Assembly (NCBI GenBank): GCA_020081605.1
Contig: JAHREC010000009.1
Location: 620,001-684,000, forward strand
DNA length: 64,000 bases
Source: Albifimbria verrucaria
Lineage: Eukaryota > Ascomycota > Sordariomycetes > Hypocreales > Stachybotryaceae
Reading direction: 5' to 3'
Numbering within the stretch: the first letter of the stretch is position 1; every line of letters begins with the position of its first letter. The notes beneath the pieces are model-generated. The model was not told the origin of the DNA. It saw only the letters and a list, made by a program, of their open reading frames with translations, and did not search any database. Shown piece by piece: positions 24,241-36,555 of this stretch. The position numbers and the translations under genes were made by a program.

Positions 24241-25877
24241 ATGTCAAAGGTTGAGAGTGCATTTGATGGTAAACGGTTTGTTCCCCGTAATGTCATAGAA
24301 GAACTGATCACCCCAACGAACATTCAAGACATCTTGTCCCCTCAATTCGATGACCAGCCAGGACCTATCATTGACTTTATCGTATCTGAAGCGCGGATAT
24401 TCTTCGCTATCATGGTCTCAATCATGCGGCCAGGAGATCTGATTCTCGCAATCAACACGCTGCACCGGTTTCGATTGACTGATCGATTCCTGCCGATTCC
24501 TTATGAGAGGGTTAAGGATCATTGTGATGTGAAGTGGAGAGGCTGCGAGCACTGTCGGGAATTTAATGCTTTCCATGAGAAGCCCTGGGACCTTCTGACA
24601 CTCTCCCAATTGCACGACCGACAATGGGAGTTTGTGGTCCCTGTTTTTGGAGGAATAATTCTAGGCCACAATCTCAACCGGATGAGAATCTTACCTTTCG
24701 AATATCTAGGGACTGAATGCAAATCTGGGCCGTTTAGCAATGTGTATGAAGTTCGAATCCACAGAGCCCATCAGAAATTTTACAGGAAGGTGAATACCCG
24801 CCACATATGGTCTGAATGCATTTAAATATAGTTACTGACTCATTCAGAATATCGATACAATCCCTCGGATGGCGTTGAAAGAATTCCGGGTGGAGCATGA
24901 TTCACCAGAGGACCTAGCTGCCTTCCAGGCCTTTGTGACAGAGGAGCATTTCATAGCGAGAAGAATGCTCAGCACGCATGAGTCTCTCGTAACTCCTCTT
25001 GAAAAGATTGAGGGTGATGGAAGAAAATACTTGTTACTCCCTTGGGCTGACGGCGGCGATCTCAGATCCTTTTGGGAGAAGCTAGATAGTGTCTGGCCCC
25101 GCGAAGCGTCTTTTATCGGCGAGATTCTGGGACAGCTCTTAAGCTTATCGCGTGCTGTTCTTTTTCTTCATGAGATGAGACACATGCACAGCGGTATTAA
25201 GCCAGATAACATTTTTTGGTTTAAGGACCGGACCATTGTAGGAACGTTAAAGCTGGGAGAGCTCGGCCTCGCCAGTACATATGCGCTGCCCACTCATTCA
25301 AGGCCAAGCCCTGCAAATAACAAGATAGGAACCCTCTGTATGAAGCACCAGAGGTGGAGATAGACCCCGATGCTCTCTGGTCTAGGCCCAATGATATATG
25401 GTCCTTGGGCTGTGTTTTTGTCGAGTTCGCTGTTTGGCTTGTATACGGTCTAGACGGACTCGAAGGCCTCTACCCCGAATTTGATGTCGGCAGCCGCTTT
25501 ACATCTTCGACAAAAGGAAAGACGCTAAAGGATTTCGTCTCCATCCCGCGGTCGAGAAACGACTAGATCAAATGCGCCGTCTTCGATGCTGTGGAGAAAA
25601 TACGGCCCTTGGGGATTTTATTCAATTTGTGAGAGACCACATGCTCACAATTGAAACAGCATCGAAACCTACAGATGCGCGTACGGACTGTCGTGGTAAT
25701 ATATCCCGACGTATTTCAACAAGTCCCAGTATGGCCACTCGCACAGACGCCGAAACAGTGGTGTCAACACTGGAGAGAATTGACGAGAGAGCGCGTGTTG
25801 ATGAGGCTTATCTGCTTCCTGGTGGCAGCATGGAGCGCAGATGGTACCCTCGAGAGAATCCACTCTACGCCGATTAG
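24241..25877 (+). CDS. pseudokinase (protein-kinase fold, catalytic Asp residues lost)
   Basis: The N-terminal extension has RFVPRNVIEELITP and ARIFFAIMVSI, typical of a fungal kinase family whose catalytic domain follows. The glycine loop region is LGTECKSGPFSNVYEV. A 58-nt intron sits at 24790-24847. After it comes ALKEFR, with the ATP-binding Lys. The catalytic loop reads HMHSGIKPDNIFWF, where the Asp of HRD/HGD is Gly, and the metal-binding DFG/DLG is ELG (KLGELGLAS). Both catalytic Asp residues are therefore absent. The frame breaks near 25339, just before YEAPEVE, and again near 25566; both look like missing bases. Downstream NDIWSLGCVFVEF is the usual DxWSLG helix. The gene lies between the C2H2 and HET genes, so a signalling or scaffold role in cell-death control is possible but not shown. 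The Met at 24241 was chosen; 24112 is an alternative. Confidence 0.7.
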
Positions 25878-26068
25878 AGTCTCGTGATTTTGACCACTTG
25901 GCTGCTGCGGCACGTCTCCAAATTTCAATGCGAGGCCCAGACAAGTCAGACGTGTTGGGATTTGAAAAGAACGTGTGCGAGTTCGGCATGGACAATGCGT
26001 TCGCAGTCAAGCTTGCTTCTCGAATCACCAATCATGGTAGGATCTCCTTATCATTCAGAATTGAGAAG

Positions 26069-27907
26069 ATGATTGAGCCGCGGATCTGCGGGGAATGCAG
26101 TGATATCGCCATCAACGATTTACAGCTTCGAGTATCATATCCCATATCCTATTTGGAAACATCTTCGAGTGACTGCGACCTTTGTGCTCTACTCTACAAA
26201 GCCGCCGAGTCCTCGTGCTTGCCAATAGGTTACGCAGTCGGGTTTGTCCGGGAAAATGGTTGTTATTGAACATCACTGATGGTTCGCCAGCCTTGTCTAT
26301 TGTCAAACCACTCGAGGAGAACAACGAAACCGTCTTCTCCAGATTCTGGGGTGGCTTACGAGATTATAAATCTTTAGCAGCCTTTCCCTCATGGAGAACA
26401 CCGCGTGACTATATTCAGCTCGGTTTTCTACAGCCTCCCGAACCGGGTGGCACTCTATCTATGGAGCTAGCACGTCAGTGGCTCGCTTCCTGTAACTCTC
26501 ATCACACTTCCATGAAAAGGCCTGTTGGCAGTTCTACAGCATTACGGCTCCCGGCGCGATTGTTGAATGTGGGAATTGATCGGTCCTCAACCATCAGGCT
26601 TGAGGCAACGGCGAGTATGAGCCCAGCCCTGCGCTACATGGCACTCTCTTTACCTGGGGCTCCGTGAGTAACGTCAGTCGGACTATTCGAGGTAACCTCG
26701 CAGAGTTTGAACGCAGCATAAAATTTGATAAGCTTTCAAAGACTTTTCAAGACGCCATCTCGGTTACGCGCCAGCTTGGAGTCCAGTTCTTGTGGATCGA
26801 TAGTCTGTGCATTATCCAGGATGCACAGAAAGACTGGGAAAGTCATGCAGAAAACGTGGAGAATATATTCGGCAACGCTTACTGTGTCTTGGCAGCATGT
26901 TCATCTCTCAGTGCTAAAGAGGGCTTCCTTCAACACAAACAAGAACGCAGTGTTGTGCCTATGAAATCTCCCGGAGCCAAACCCCTTTTCCTATGCGATT
27001 TCATCGATGATTTCAAACGGGATGTGGAACAGTCCCACCTCGCGTCGCGAGGTTGGGCGTTTCAAGAGAGAATCCTAGCACGTCGTACAATCTTTTTACC
27101 TCGAAGCAGATATACCGGCAATGCGGCGAAGGAGTTTATTCCGCAACACTTGGCAAGATGTCGAAGTAGGTGGGATTCATGTTTTGAGTGGAATTGGTAC
27201 AAGGGACAAAGCTGACAGTGTGCGGTTACAGTTTCAGAATGAAGGTCTATGGAGATGCGGACTTTCCAAGGTCAGCACTAGAAGACTTGAATATACCTCC
27301 TGTCGCAATCTTCAAGGACCTCTTCCAAACCTTCTCCAGATTGAATTTCACCTTTCAAAGCAATCGACCCTATGCCATCAAGGGACTAGAATCAAGGCTC
27401 CATCGTGAGCTTCAATGCGAAGGGATATTTGGAATTGTAGCAGGCAAGTCAGAGTACATCGGTCAAAGCCTTCTTTGGCGAAGAGCCGCAGCATCGGCTG
27501 TACCCAGGGCAAATTTTCGAAAACGAGCGGGACGGCCACCAAGTTGGTCGTGGTTAGCGTATGCTGGAGAGATTGGCTATCTGGATATTCGGCAGGGAGA
27601 AGTTGAGTGGGATACTCAAATTTCAATAGTTGATTCATCCCGTTCTGGTACACACGGCAAGACCTACCTTGACTGCCGACTGTCGGTACCGGCCTGGAAG
27701 TTTCGCGAAGAAAATATCCTGGAGGCATGTTACGACTATCCGGATAGCACGGTACATGATGACCTGAAATGCGTCATCGTTGGGCGAGGCTTGGAGGCTA
27801 ATGGAACTCCAAGCACTTACTACTTACTTCTTGTGGCAAAGATAGGAGCTGGCCACCCTTGGGTAAGACTTGGGGTTGCTATAGCCAAGGGAAGGGGCTT
27901 GTTTTAG
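26069..27907 (+). CDS. HET-domain protein, frame broken
   Basis: The N-terminus (MIEPRICGECSDI, then SSDCDLCALL) is the cysteine-rich leader found before HET domains. The core includes ARQWLASCNSHH, LRYMALS leading into TWGSV near 26650, QFLWIDSLCIIQDA (about 26785-26826), SRGWAFQERILARR and PSWSWLAYAG. The frame moves from 2 to 1 near 26200, 1 to 3 near 26655 and 3 to 2 around 27150-27200. All steps are in the direction of single missing bases. A poorly conserved C-terminal beta-rich part runs to 27907. Such proteins induce incompatibility-associated death when they meet a mismatched partner. The specific partner gene cannot be read from the sequence. Confidence 0.75.
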
Positions 27908-29159
27908 AGGACTCTCGCGAAGTGCTTCGCATAGCTTAGGGGTATCCTTACGATGCCTAGTCTATGAGGGAAGGTTTTGAAGAATGAGAATCGAAAGGTG
28001 GATCAAAATTCAAGTCGTCTGTGCGAAAAAATTCTTGTTAGATCGTGTTCAATCAGATAGCTTTAATTCCACGCCGTAGATAACTCACTTCCACCGGCAA
28101 AGAGTCTCCATAGGACGTTCGTAATAGGAAAGATTCATCCATGAAATGGGTTTCATATCAACGGATTAAAGTGTCAAATCTCCAGGCCTACCTTACTGAA
28201 AAGCAGATGAGTTTTTTTCTTTCTTTTTCTTTTTCAATAATATAAAACTAAATAAGAAAGAAACATACCGGCAAAGCTGTACGTCTGAAGATCTGTGCGT
28301 TGCACGAAATTTATTGTGATTTATCCAAATTTGCCCACAGTATCTATCATGTCTATGGCAAGCTGAGATGCTCAGGTAATTTGATTTTGACATTGATCTC
28401 ATATTGGATGTCGATATATCTCGACATTATAGGTAAATGGAACCAAACTTATTTTTATAATTGAATCACGAAACACCTTTGGCAACTAGTCACAATCTCT
28501 TTAGCTTGTAGTAACGTACCTGCAAAAGGATGAGATATAGTTACATGACAATGACCTTGTTTTACTCATCAGCTTAGTCGTTATCCTGTCAGGGATATTC
28601 CCAGTTTGATCTTTGGCCAAAAACCGTATCTGTCTCTAAGGCCTACTGAGTCATCACAGTGATTTTCCAAAAGACTACTAGTACAATTATTACAATCACG
28701 AGATTTGATAAATTTAAATGTGAAAGATTAGTAATTGCAAGCTATTAGCTTTTAACAAATACATGTATGGTCAAAATTGCTCCTGTGACCCTTGTGTTGC
28801 TCCAAGATCATTAACGCATACAAGGGACCATAACAAAAAGCCCTTTTGTGCAAACAAAACTATCCAATATAGGTACCGAGATAGTTGTTCCGTCGCACGA
28901 GTGGAGTAAGAATGGCACATAATGGTTTTCTGGTAGGAGGCAGTCTACGATACCACCCGCAATCCAGACACCTACCACGAGTGCCTCAGGCTCCAAAGAG
29001 CTCCAGAAAACCACTCAAATGGTGGCTGAGCACATTTTAACCTATTGTCAATACAAACAACTAGTTTCCACCACCCTTTTATTGTTTTCGCTCACGTCGT
29101 TTCGTTGTTCCTACGGTTAGAAGTCTATTGCATAGGATTGATATTTCTAAACCTTTCAA
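27908..29159. other. AT-rich intergenic stretch
   Basis: No convincing reading frame is present. T-rich and A-rich runs occur around 28210-28260 and 28440-28760. No transposon ends or tRNA were seen. Confidence 0.5.
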
Positions 29160-29757
29160 TGTCGAATTCCGGATCCAAGGACACACGCGAGCTACAGCTT
29201 GTAGCGACTGACGTACCCTTTCGCGAAGCAGTCAAGCAATGGACTGTTCCCCAGGTTGAACTTCTGGGCGAGAGCCATTTTGCAAATTCCGACCTCAAAG
29301 CAATCTCTCACGTGGTATTGCAGTATGTGGGTCGCACTCCGTAAACATGCACTGCAGATTTAGGTGGTTTCTAAATGCTAGGGAATGCAGAGTCTCAGAT
29401 GCACGGCAGCAGCAGGTGTTCGCTCTGATGGGTATCAGACATGATTACAATCTACCGTTTCCTTTCTGGTTTTTCCTTGGGAAAATAATATCCAAGGCCT
29501 TATTCCAAAACGAGAACCTACTCGAGGTTATTAACTTTGTAAGGGTACGAGACCGCGAATTTGTTGGCTACATTTGTAAAGGACATGTGGATCAGGCACA
29601 AGATGGGGAGAAATTCAGTGTTGTCGAGGTCAGCTTCAAGCGGCCACAACCCAGACAACCCATTGAGGTGTTTTGGAAGCCAGCAGGGGCTCTGATAATT
29701 CAGAAAATAGAGGAATGTGAGTATATACCTGCATATTTCAATCTCAGCACTGAATAA
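29160..29757 (+). CDS. hypothetical protein, probably two exons
   Basis: I do not recognise this gene. A Met at 29160 (MSNSGSKDTRELQL) opens a reading frame that stops near 29344. A second frame, from about 29350 to 29757, has balanced composition (RFRWFLNARECR, FPFWFFLGKII, EVSFKRPQPRQPIEVFW). A short intron ending at the gcag near 29357 could join them, or one base may be missing. There is no signal peptide or membrane helix; the FPFWFFLG stretch is hydrophobic but short. It lies between two HET genes and may be an accessory gene of that cluster or a relic. Confidence 0.35.
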
Positions 29758-30180
29758 TGATGGAAACAGGGGCACAGAACCCACAACCCATCCCGTAGTC
29801 TACCTTTGTCTTTATTTATGGTTTTGCAGGTAGCCATATTGAAGATAGCAGAAGCCCTCAACCGTGTTTGTACACCGACTAAACGAAGCGATTGCAAACT
29901 CAGGAGAAGCAGCATGATGGGCGATTGAATGAACTGGCCAGCGCAGCTCTCGAATCTGATGAGTCAAGATTACACCCTGGCTGCCGGTTCCTCCAGAAAC
30001 AGGAATTGTAGGGTTGGTAGATGCAGGGGCAGTTTTATTTCATTGCAGAAGCGGCCGATAGTCCATTTCCCGTACAAGTCGAATTGAAGTAGCATCGTAT
30101 TTGTCATGGCATAACAGTCACAATACCTCTATCATTATCCCCATGGGTAACCTGCTCTTATCGAGTGCTTCTTTGCTAAG

Positions 30181-30198
30181 AAAAAAAAAAAAAAAAAA
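30181..30198. repeat. poly-A run of 18
   Basis: There is an uninterrupted run of 18 A in the intergenic space. No target-site duplication or retroelement body was recognised next to it. Confidence 0.8.
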
Positions 30199-30364
30199 GA
30201 GGTGCAGGGAGCCTCATGTCCGTTAGCAATTGGAGCCCCATCTCAGCCGCACTCGCTTTGAGTCCAACCAATTGGTTTGATTGCGCCACAATTTGACCAG
30301 CAGCGTGGTTATCTAGGCGGCATGCGGCCTACGCAAACTCACCAGCTGAGCACTTGCATCTGTC

Positions 30365-32928
30365 GTGGAAGATCTGCAACATTGTGTGTTCTTTTCGTGT
30401 TGTTTTTGCACCGCACAGCAACATAATGCATCTTCCACGGTCCGGGGCGTTGCCCTTTCTGAGGTCGGATGGGAGGTGCTGGGAGAAATGTCAGTTCCCA
30501 TCATCCTGGGAGGCGCCAAAGCCGTTATGCTTCTGTGGGTTTTTCCATATGAGTCCGTCGGCTTGTACTTCTATTTCTCAGTGTTCGTGGCCATGTATAT
30601 CACCAGCTACGGGAAACGTAGCGAAGAGGGCAGCCACGGCCAGCCAGCTGATTCTGCCCGGCAGAAACGTATCGAAGACTGGGCCAGATTGAAACAACAA
30701 TACTTTGCAATTCTCGTTACTTGGACAGCTCTGGGTCCGGCGAGGAACATGGCTTTTGGTTTTTAGTGGTATTTCTAGTTCTCTGGGGCGGTCAGATTTG
30801 TGCAATCATTGCACATGCAGTAGCTGCCAAGATGGACGAGCTCTACCCATCAACAATCACAGCTACACTTAAGGCGGTACTAGCGAACTTCTCTTGGACA
30901 TGGTATCATGCATTAGTTTGGGCAACAAACCATTCCTTGTACTTGGTTGAAGATATCAACAACCATCTTCATCTACTCAAATTCTTTACTATGCCTTGGT
31001 GCTCTCGAAAGCTAGGCGAATGCCTTGAAAATATCTACTATCTACATTCTCAAGGAAACGCACCCGGACAGTACCAGTACGAAAAGCTTGGTGAGGGTAG
31101 TCCTGTAATTCGCCTGCTTCGAATCTCAAGACAGAAACTCTTCTGGGGTCACTTGAGATGCCAACTGGAAATCGTTCCATTAGACAAGTTGCCGAGTTTC
31201 GAGGCATTGTCTTATCGTTGGGGTTTCGCTAACGTGCCTAATCAGACCGAGCTAATATTCGTCAATAACAAGCCCATGATTATTCCCAGCTCCGCATACC
31301 AGTTGTTGCATGCTCGAAGCTCCAGATATCATGATCGATTAGTTTGGATCGACGCAATCTGTATCAATCAATCTGATGTGCAAGAAAAGTCAAATCAGCT
31401 GCCCTTGATGAAGGATATCTACTCAAAGGCGCAAAAGTAATCGTCTGGCCAGGAGACGAGCCGGAATCTGGAATGGCGATGAGCATGATCATGCGCGTGA
31501 TGACCGCGTCCTCTGGATTCAGCGCCCCAGAAGAAGAAAAACGCGATTTTTTCGATGACGAGCTGAAACGGCGGCCATGGAAGGCGATGATCAAATTGCT
31601 TGAGAACCCTTACTTCACTCGCATGTGGGTCATCCAGGAAATTGTTCGAGGCTCGAACGTCGAGATCTACCACGGAGGCTACTATCTTCCATGGGAGCCA
31701 TTCTCACTTACGTTGTCACAGCTGATGAATCCAAGGCGATTGGCGACGCTATATGGGCCAGACGGCCCCCTCCAGCACGGTCCAAGGCCCTTTTGGAAGC
31801 CATGGCTGGCGTTGACAGGATGGCTTGTCTTAAGATGGACCTAGAAATGGGAGAACTCAGAGACGTCCACATAGGACATTTGCTCACAGACACTATACGG
31901 TCTAAATGCACCGACCCCAGGGATAAAATTTTCGCCTTGAGCAGCCTATTGGAATCTAATGCACTGCCAATCAGTCTTCTGGATTATAAAAAGTCGAGTC
32001 TTGAGGTATTCACAGAGGTGTCAAAGATTGTTCTTCAACAGGAAGCCGATCCTTTTGCCATGTTTGCCTATGCAGGGGTTGGATGGGATCCCAAGTCAAA
32101 GCTGCCGTCCTGGGCCGTTGACTGGTCACGACCAAGCATGCCGAACCCATTCTGGGAATGGCGGTACTACTTGTTAAACAAAAACAATTTGCCCGAACCA
32201 GAGAAGGAGCAGTTCAAGTCATTACAAAAGATAGCTTTCCGGCTGTAGTTGTAAATGCTGTTATCGTGGATGTTGTTTCCGAGTTAGTGAAGGGCGTGGA
32301 GCAACCTGGCCATGGACAGGAAGCAAAGAGCACGTTACTGGCCCGAGAGCGCAGTGCCTGGTATCTTGAATCTGAGCGCCTTATCAACGCTTTTGAAAAT
32401 CCATACCCATTTAGTGGTCAGGAGCTGAAGGAAGCTTTCTGGCGTACTGTCGTCGCGGATCGGTCAAGTCTACTTCGGCCAGCCCCAACATATTTTAGCG
32501 ACTGCAACAAGGCTTACGCCGCGCTCAGTATAGTGCGTCTACGCGAGTATAGATCCGATGCTGATATGCCGTTGCGCATCAACGACTTTCCAGAACTGCG
32601 CGGGATCTATCCAACGGGGCTGCGCGAAGAGTCACAATTCCACGAATGGCTGCATGCCGTCGCCCGGGCGGCGGAGAATCGGGCGTTTATGGTCAGTGAA
32701 AATGGTCGTATGGGTCTAGTGCCACCTCATAGTCGCAAAGGTGACAAGATCTGCCTAATAGCAGGTGCCCCGACCCCATTTTTACTGCGGGAGACGATGG
32801 GGCCGGGTGAGACGAAGCTGTCATCCAAAGGTTACAGCTTAGTTGGCGAGTGTTATGTCCATGGTATGATGGACGACAGGGTAAGCAAATATCCAGCTTC
32901 ATCCAGCACTAGCATTACCATTATATGA
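30365..32928 (+). CDS. HET-6-type incompatibility protein with N-terminal membrane segments, frame broken
   Basis: The N-terminal 200 residues carry hydrophobic stretches (IILGGAKAVMLLWVFP, YFYFSVFVAMYITS, WFLVVFLVLWGGQICAIIAH) that look like membrane helices. The HET-6/OR-type domain follows: SFEALSYRWG, RLVWIDAICINQSD, YFTRMWVIQEIVRG, TDPRDKIFALSSLL, and a C-terminal region with GDKICLIAGAPTPFLLR and YSLVGECYVHGMM, the usual closing block of this family. The frame goes 2 to 1 near 30750, 1 to 3 near 31437, 3 to 2 near 31700 and 2 to 1 near 32220, four steps all equal to one missing base. In Neurospora het-6 controls vegetative incompatibility. A membrane-anchored version would place the sensor at a membrane; that is inference. 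Confidence 0.8.
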
Positions 32929-33656
32929 GAAGTGCGTATGGTTTGGGGACGAAACCCAAGTGCCGCTTGAGAATCCGTTTAGAGGTTAGGGGCGTAGTTA
33001 TTCTAAATCAGAGAGACTTATTCTCCATCTTGGGCCATACATACCAGCAATAACTATGCGTCTTAACCGTTGTAGTGTTGTTGCTGTCGAGTGGCATAAG
33101 TGTTATGTTTATACTGGGGTGGACACATAATTCAGGACTTACATCGACGACATACTCAGCCACGGGATTTGAGACAACCAAGAAGCGCTGGACAGCTGAT
33201 GGCTACAACTACTTCAAACCAGTTGTACTTTTGACATGCAGTAAAATAACTTTTGCCTAATTTCTCGAAGGCTTGCAACCCATACTGCAACTTCTAATTA
33301 CCGTGGAATCTTAGATGCCGGCGTCGATGCATATACTGGGCTGACAACAGCCGCTGGTTTTGGCACACACAAATCATTTATTACCAGCAATGTTGAAACA
33401 TTAATTCTCACGACAAATATTAATTTATGCATGCACATGTGCTTGAAGCCTTTAATCCGGTTGCCGCAAGGATCTACGAGGGTGATATCAATATGTGTCT
33501 ATATATAATCACGTGACTAGACCTACCACATGACCTAGAAAGTGCCTCAAGGATTCGAGGGAAGTCAGCCGTGCTCGGTGGAGGTCCCATCGCATACCGA
33601 ATGGAAGAAGTGTTGAGATTGGTTTCAATCTTAAGGCACTCAACTAGTCCCAAGAC
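32929..33656. other. no gene seen
   Basis: Short motif-free open frames only. The segment includes the upstream region of the HET-NACHT gene. Confidence 0.5.
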
Positions 33657-36271
33657 GTGCCGAAAATGCGGCTACTCAGTCTGTCATCAAGCGGTGCACT
33701 TACTCTGGGTGAATTCTTTGGTGACGATATTCCTCGGTATGCAGTCTTGTCACACACTTGGGGAAAGGAGAATGAGGAAGTGACGTTTGGCGATCTTATG
33801 AGAGACGGTGGGCAGAGCAAATCCGAGCTGGCTGGTTACAAGAAGATCCTGTTCTGTGGACAACAGGCCAGACGACATGGCATCGCTCACTTTTGGGTCG
33901 ATACCTGCTGCATTGACAGGTCAAGTAGTGCCGAGCTCTCCGAAGCCATCAACTCCATGTACAGGTGGTATTCCCTCGCTAAGAAGTGTTACGTCTACCT
34001 CTCCGACGTGTCCATCCACGACTATGAAGAAACGTTCAGCAAAGGCCGCTGGTTCACCCGCGGTTGGACACTTCAAGAATTGCTCGCATCCCAGGAGGCA
34101 GAGTTCTTCTCTTCTGATATGGAGTGGCTGGGCAACAAAACCTCACTTATACGTCAGATCCATGAGACAACAGGAATTGCAGTGAAGGCTCTCCAAGGTG
34201 ACCCTCTGTCCCAATTTTCAGTCGAGGAAAGATTGTCCTGGGCTGAACATCGTGACACGAAGCAGGAGGAAGACAAAGCCTACTGTTTGCTTGGTATCTT
34301 TGATATTTCCATGCCCCTAATATACGGAGAAGGCAAGGAAAAAGCCTTACGTCGGCTCCATAGTTTAATCGATGTACCCTCAAAAGGTACGTTCCTTATT
34401 CTTACCCTGTTTCATGGTTCCCAGTCGTAATGACGACGCATGATGTGCTACACTACCGCCCACGCATGGTGGATGGAATTTTCTTCTTCATCATGAAAAC
34501 TCTGCCTATTTCTTTTTAACCTTTAAATTAGGCGTGTCGTACTCCAACATTCAGCGATGGCTTTCTCCCGCAGATGCACGAGATCACCTACACCATCATG
34601 AAAGCGAATGCATGAATGGCTCTTGTGCCTGGGCTCTTGACACCCAAGCGGTTCGCGCATTTTTCGATCCAAAGAGAACGAAATTTTGAGAATCGGAGGC
34701 GATCCTGGGAGTGGCAAATCTACGTTGGCTGCTCTCCTAATCCACCACATAAAAGAGTTTACAGGAAACGACGCAGTCTATTTCTTCTGTAATGGGACAG
34801 ATGCAGAAAGACAGAAGCCGGTCCAAGTTTTAAGGACTCTGATTTCGCAGATTTTATCCAAAGATGAATCCCTGTACTCGTCTTTTGAACAGCTCTATCT
34901 TCACAGTGGGCGAGAGGTTATAGCATCTTTCGCGGAATTGCAGGACTACTATCAGCTCTGTCTAAAGAACACGCAACGAAAAACTTTACATGTTGTGGTC
35001 GATGCTCTCGACGAATGCCAAAAAGGGCCTGAGCTTATTTCATTCCTGATCCAGTCCTTGGCAGCAACAAAAGGAGTTGTCAAACTCATCCTCACATGTC
35101 GCAATGAGCCAGAGCTTTTGGATGCCTTCCCAAGCGACACTATGAACTTATAACATCTCCAACTCAAACCGCAACACCTATCAAGATGTATGTACGAAAG
35201 AGGGTTTCGGAGAACAAATACATAAGCGGCACTATCTTGGGATCCCAGGTGATTAATAAAGTAGCTTCGGCAGCTGGTGGTTCTTGGCTGTACGCCAGGC
35301 TGATGATGGACGAGATTCAACGTCTCCCAAGTGCGGTATCAGTTCGAAGGCAACTTGACAACATACCAAGTGGCCTAAAACAAGTCTACTTGCAGATCTT
35401 TGCGACTATGGAGCGATCCATGTCGCCCCGGAGCTTCGATTGGCACAGCAAATCTTCTTATGGATTGATCTCTCGGATTTTGTGTTGGTCGGGAGGATCG
35501 TCTTGGATCGTCAAATCCTGGATCTTGTGCTTCAGGCAGAAATGTCAGGGAAAAGGTTTTCGACTCACTTGCGCTCGCACAGCAGCTCTGCTCCCTCTTG
35601 TTACACTGTTCCAAAGTGGCAGGCACTCCATCAGCGTCAACTTCTTTCATCACACAGCAGCACAGTTCCTCCGTGAGTGTTCGCAGCAACGCGTATCGGA
35701 CTTGCCCATGATATTGAAGCCCCAAACACTCAAAGGTTTATACCGAGGCTCTGTGAGTGTTTGGTATTTTACGAACTCTCCAAACTCAACCCGAATTCTG
35801 GAACAACTCCGTATAAGGTCACACGCAGGACAGGGTGAGTATTTTGAAATGGCGTATGGTTTGTGGGCTGCCTTTTTCTTTGAGAATTTGCCAGATATAC
35901 ATGGACAAAACGAACTGGCTGAAATAGAGAGACTGGTCAACCAATTAACAAACTTCATTCTATCCGAGGCCGTTTTCGTATGGATCGAAATGGCCATCAT
36001 CATCAACTACTCTGGCGGCTTCGATTTGCTCTTTGTAAACGCCCTCAGAGCAATTAAGGCTGCCGAACTCGGAGTCAATAGTTCGCTGTCCATATTTCGA
36101 GAATTCTCAGCTCTTAGAAAGCAGTTCTTCGAAGATTATGCCTATGTCATATCCATCACCGGACCGCGCACCCATCCGGTGGACAAACCAGATGGCTTTG
36201 AGATGCGACCTTTGGCTGTGCAATTATTATCTCTAGGTCGGAAATGGAAACATTTGTACAAGGAAATTTGA
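33657..36271 (+). CDS. HET-NACHT NLR-like protein, frame broken
   Basis: This is a fungal NLR-type protein: an N-terminal HET death-effector domain, then a NACHT NTPase. The HET part opens with MRLLSLSSSGALTLGEFF and has YAVLSHTWGKE, HFWVDTCCIDRSS, RGWTLQELLAS, KAYCLLGIFDISMPLIYGEG. A 145-nt intron at 34387-34531 (gtacgt, attag) fits. The linker has IQRWLSPADARDHL. The NACHT has Walker A GGDPGSGKST (about 34690-34720) and Walker B LHVVVDALDEC (about 34990-35022). One T missing from a TTTT run at about 34684 breaks the frame immediately before Walker A. More breaks follow near 35150 and in 35430-35680. The C-terminal half (to 36271, perhaps continuing in the next frame to 36555) has no WD40, TPR or ankyrin repeats that I recognise. 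Relatives control incompatibility and probably sense non-self. Confidence 0.75.
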
Positions 36272-36555
36272 CGGACATTTTAGGAACTGTTGGAGCTAGA
36301 TGTACGGAAGAGGTTTTCAGGATACCTCGTCACACTATCCTGCTATACTCAAGGCCGAGTCTGATGATATTGGATCGACCCATGCCAATAAAGAGTTCGC
36401 ATTCTAAACAACAGCTGTATGTTGCAAAAGGAATCTTGCTCAACGTGATGGACAAAGTTACGATTTGCACCGGCCGTTTCAAGCAGTGGACTTGTCAGTC
36501 TAGCGGTTTGTCTGCTCAACTCAATACCTATGATCTTGTTGAATATGCCCTATAG

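Noticed and set aside
30181..30198. Poly-A run as a retroelement tail
   Set aside because: No element body, reverse transcriptase remnant or flanking duplication was seen.
1..36555. Pseudogene graveyard or repeat-induced point mutation
   Set aside because: Breaks are one-base losses rather than the C-to-T changes and stop codons expected from RIP; catalytic motifs stay intact on either side.
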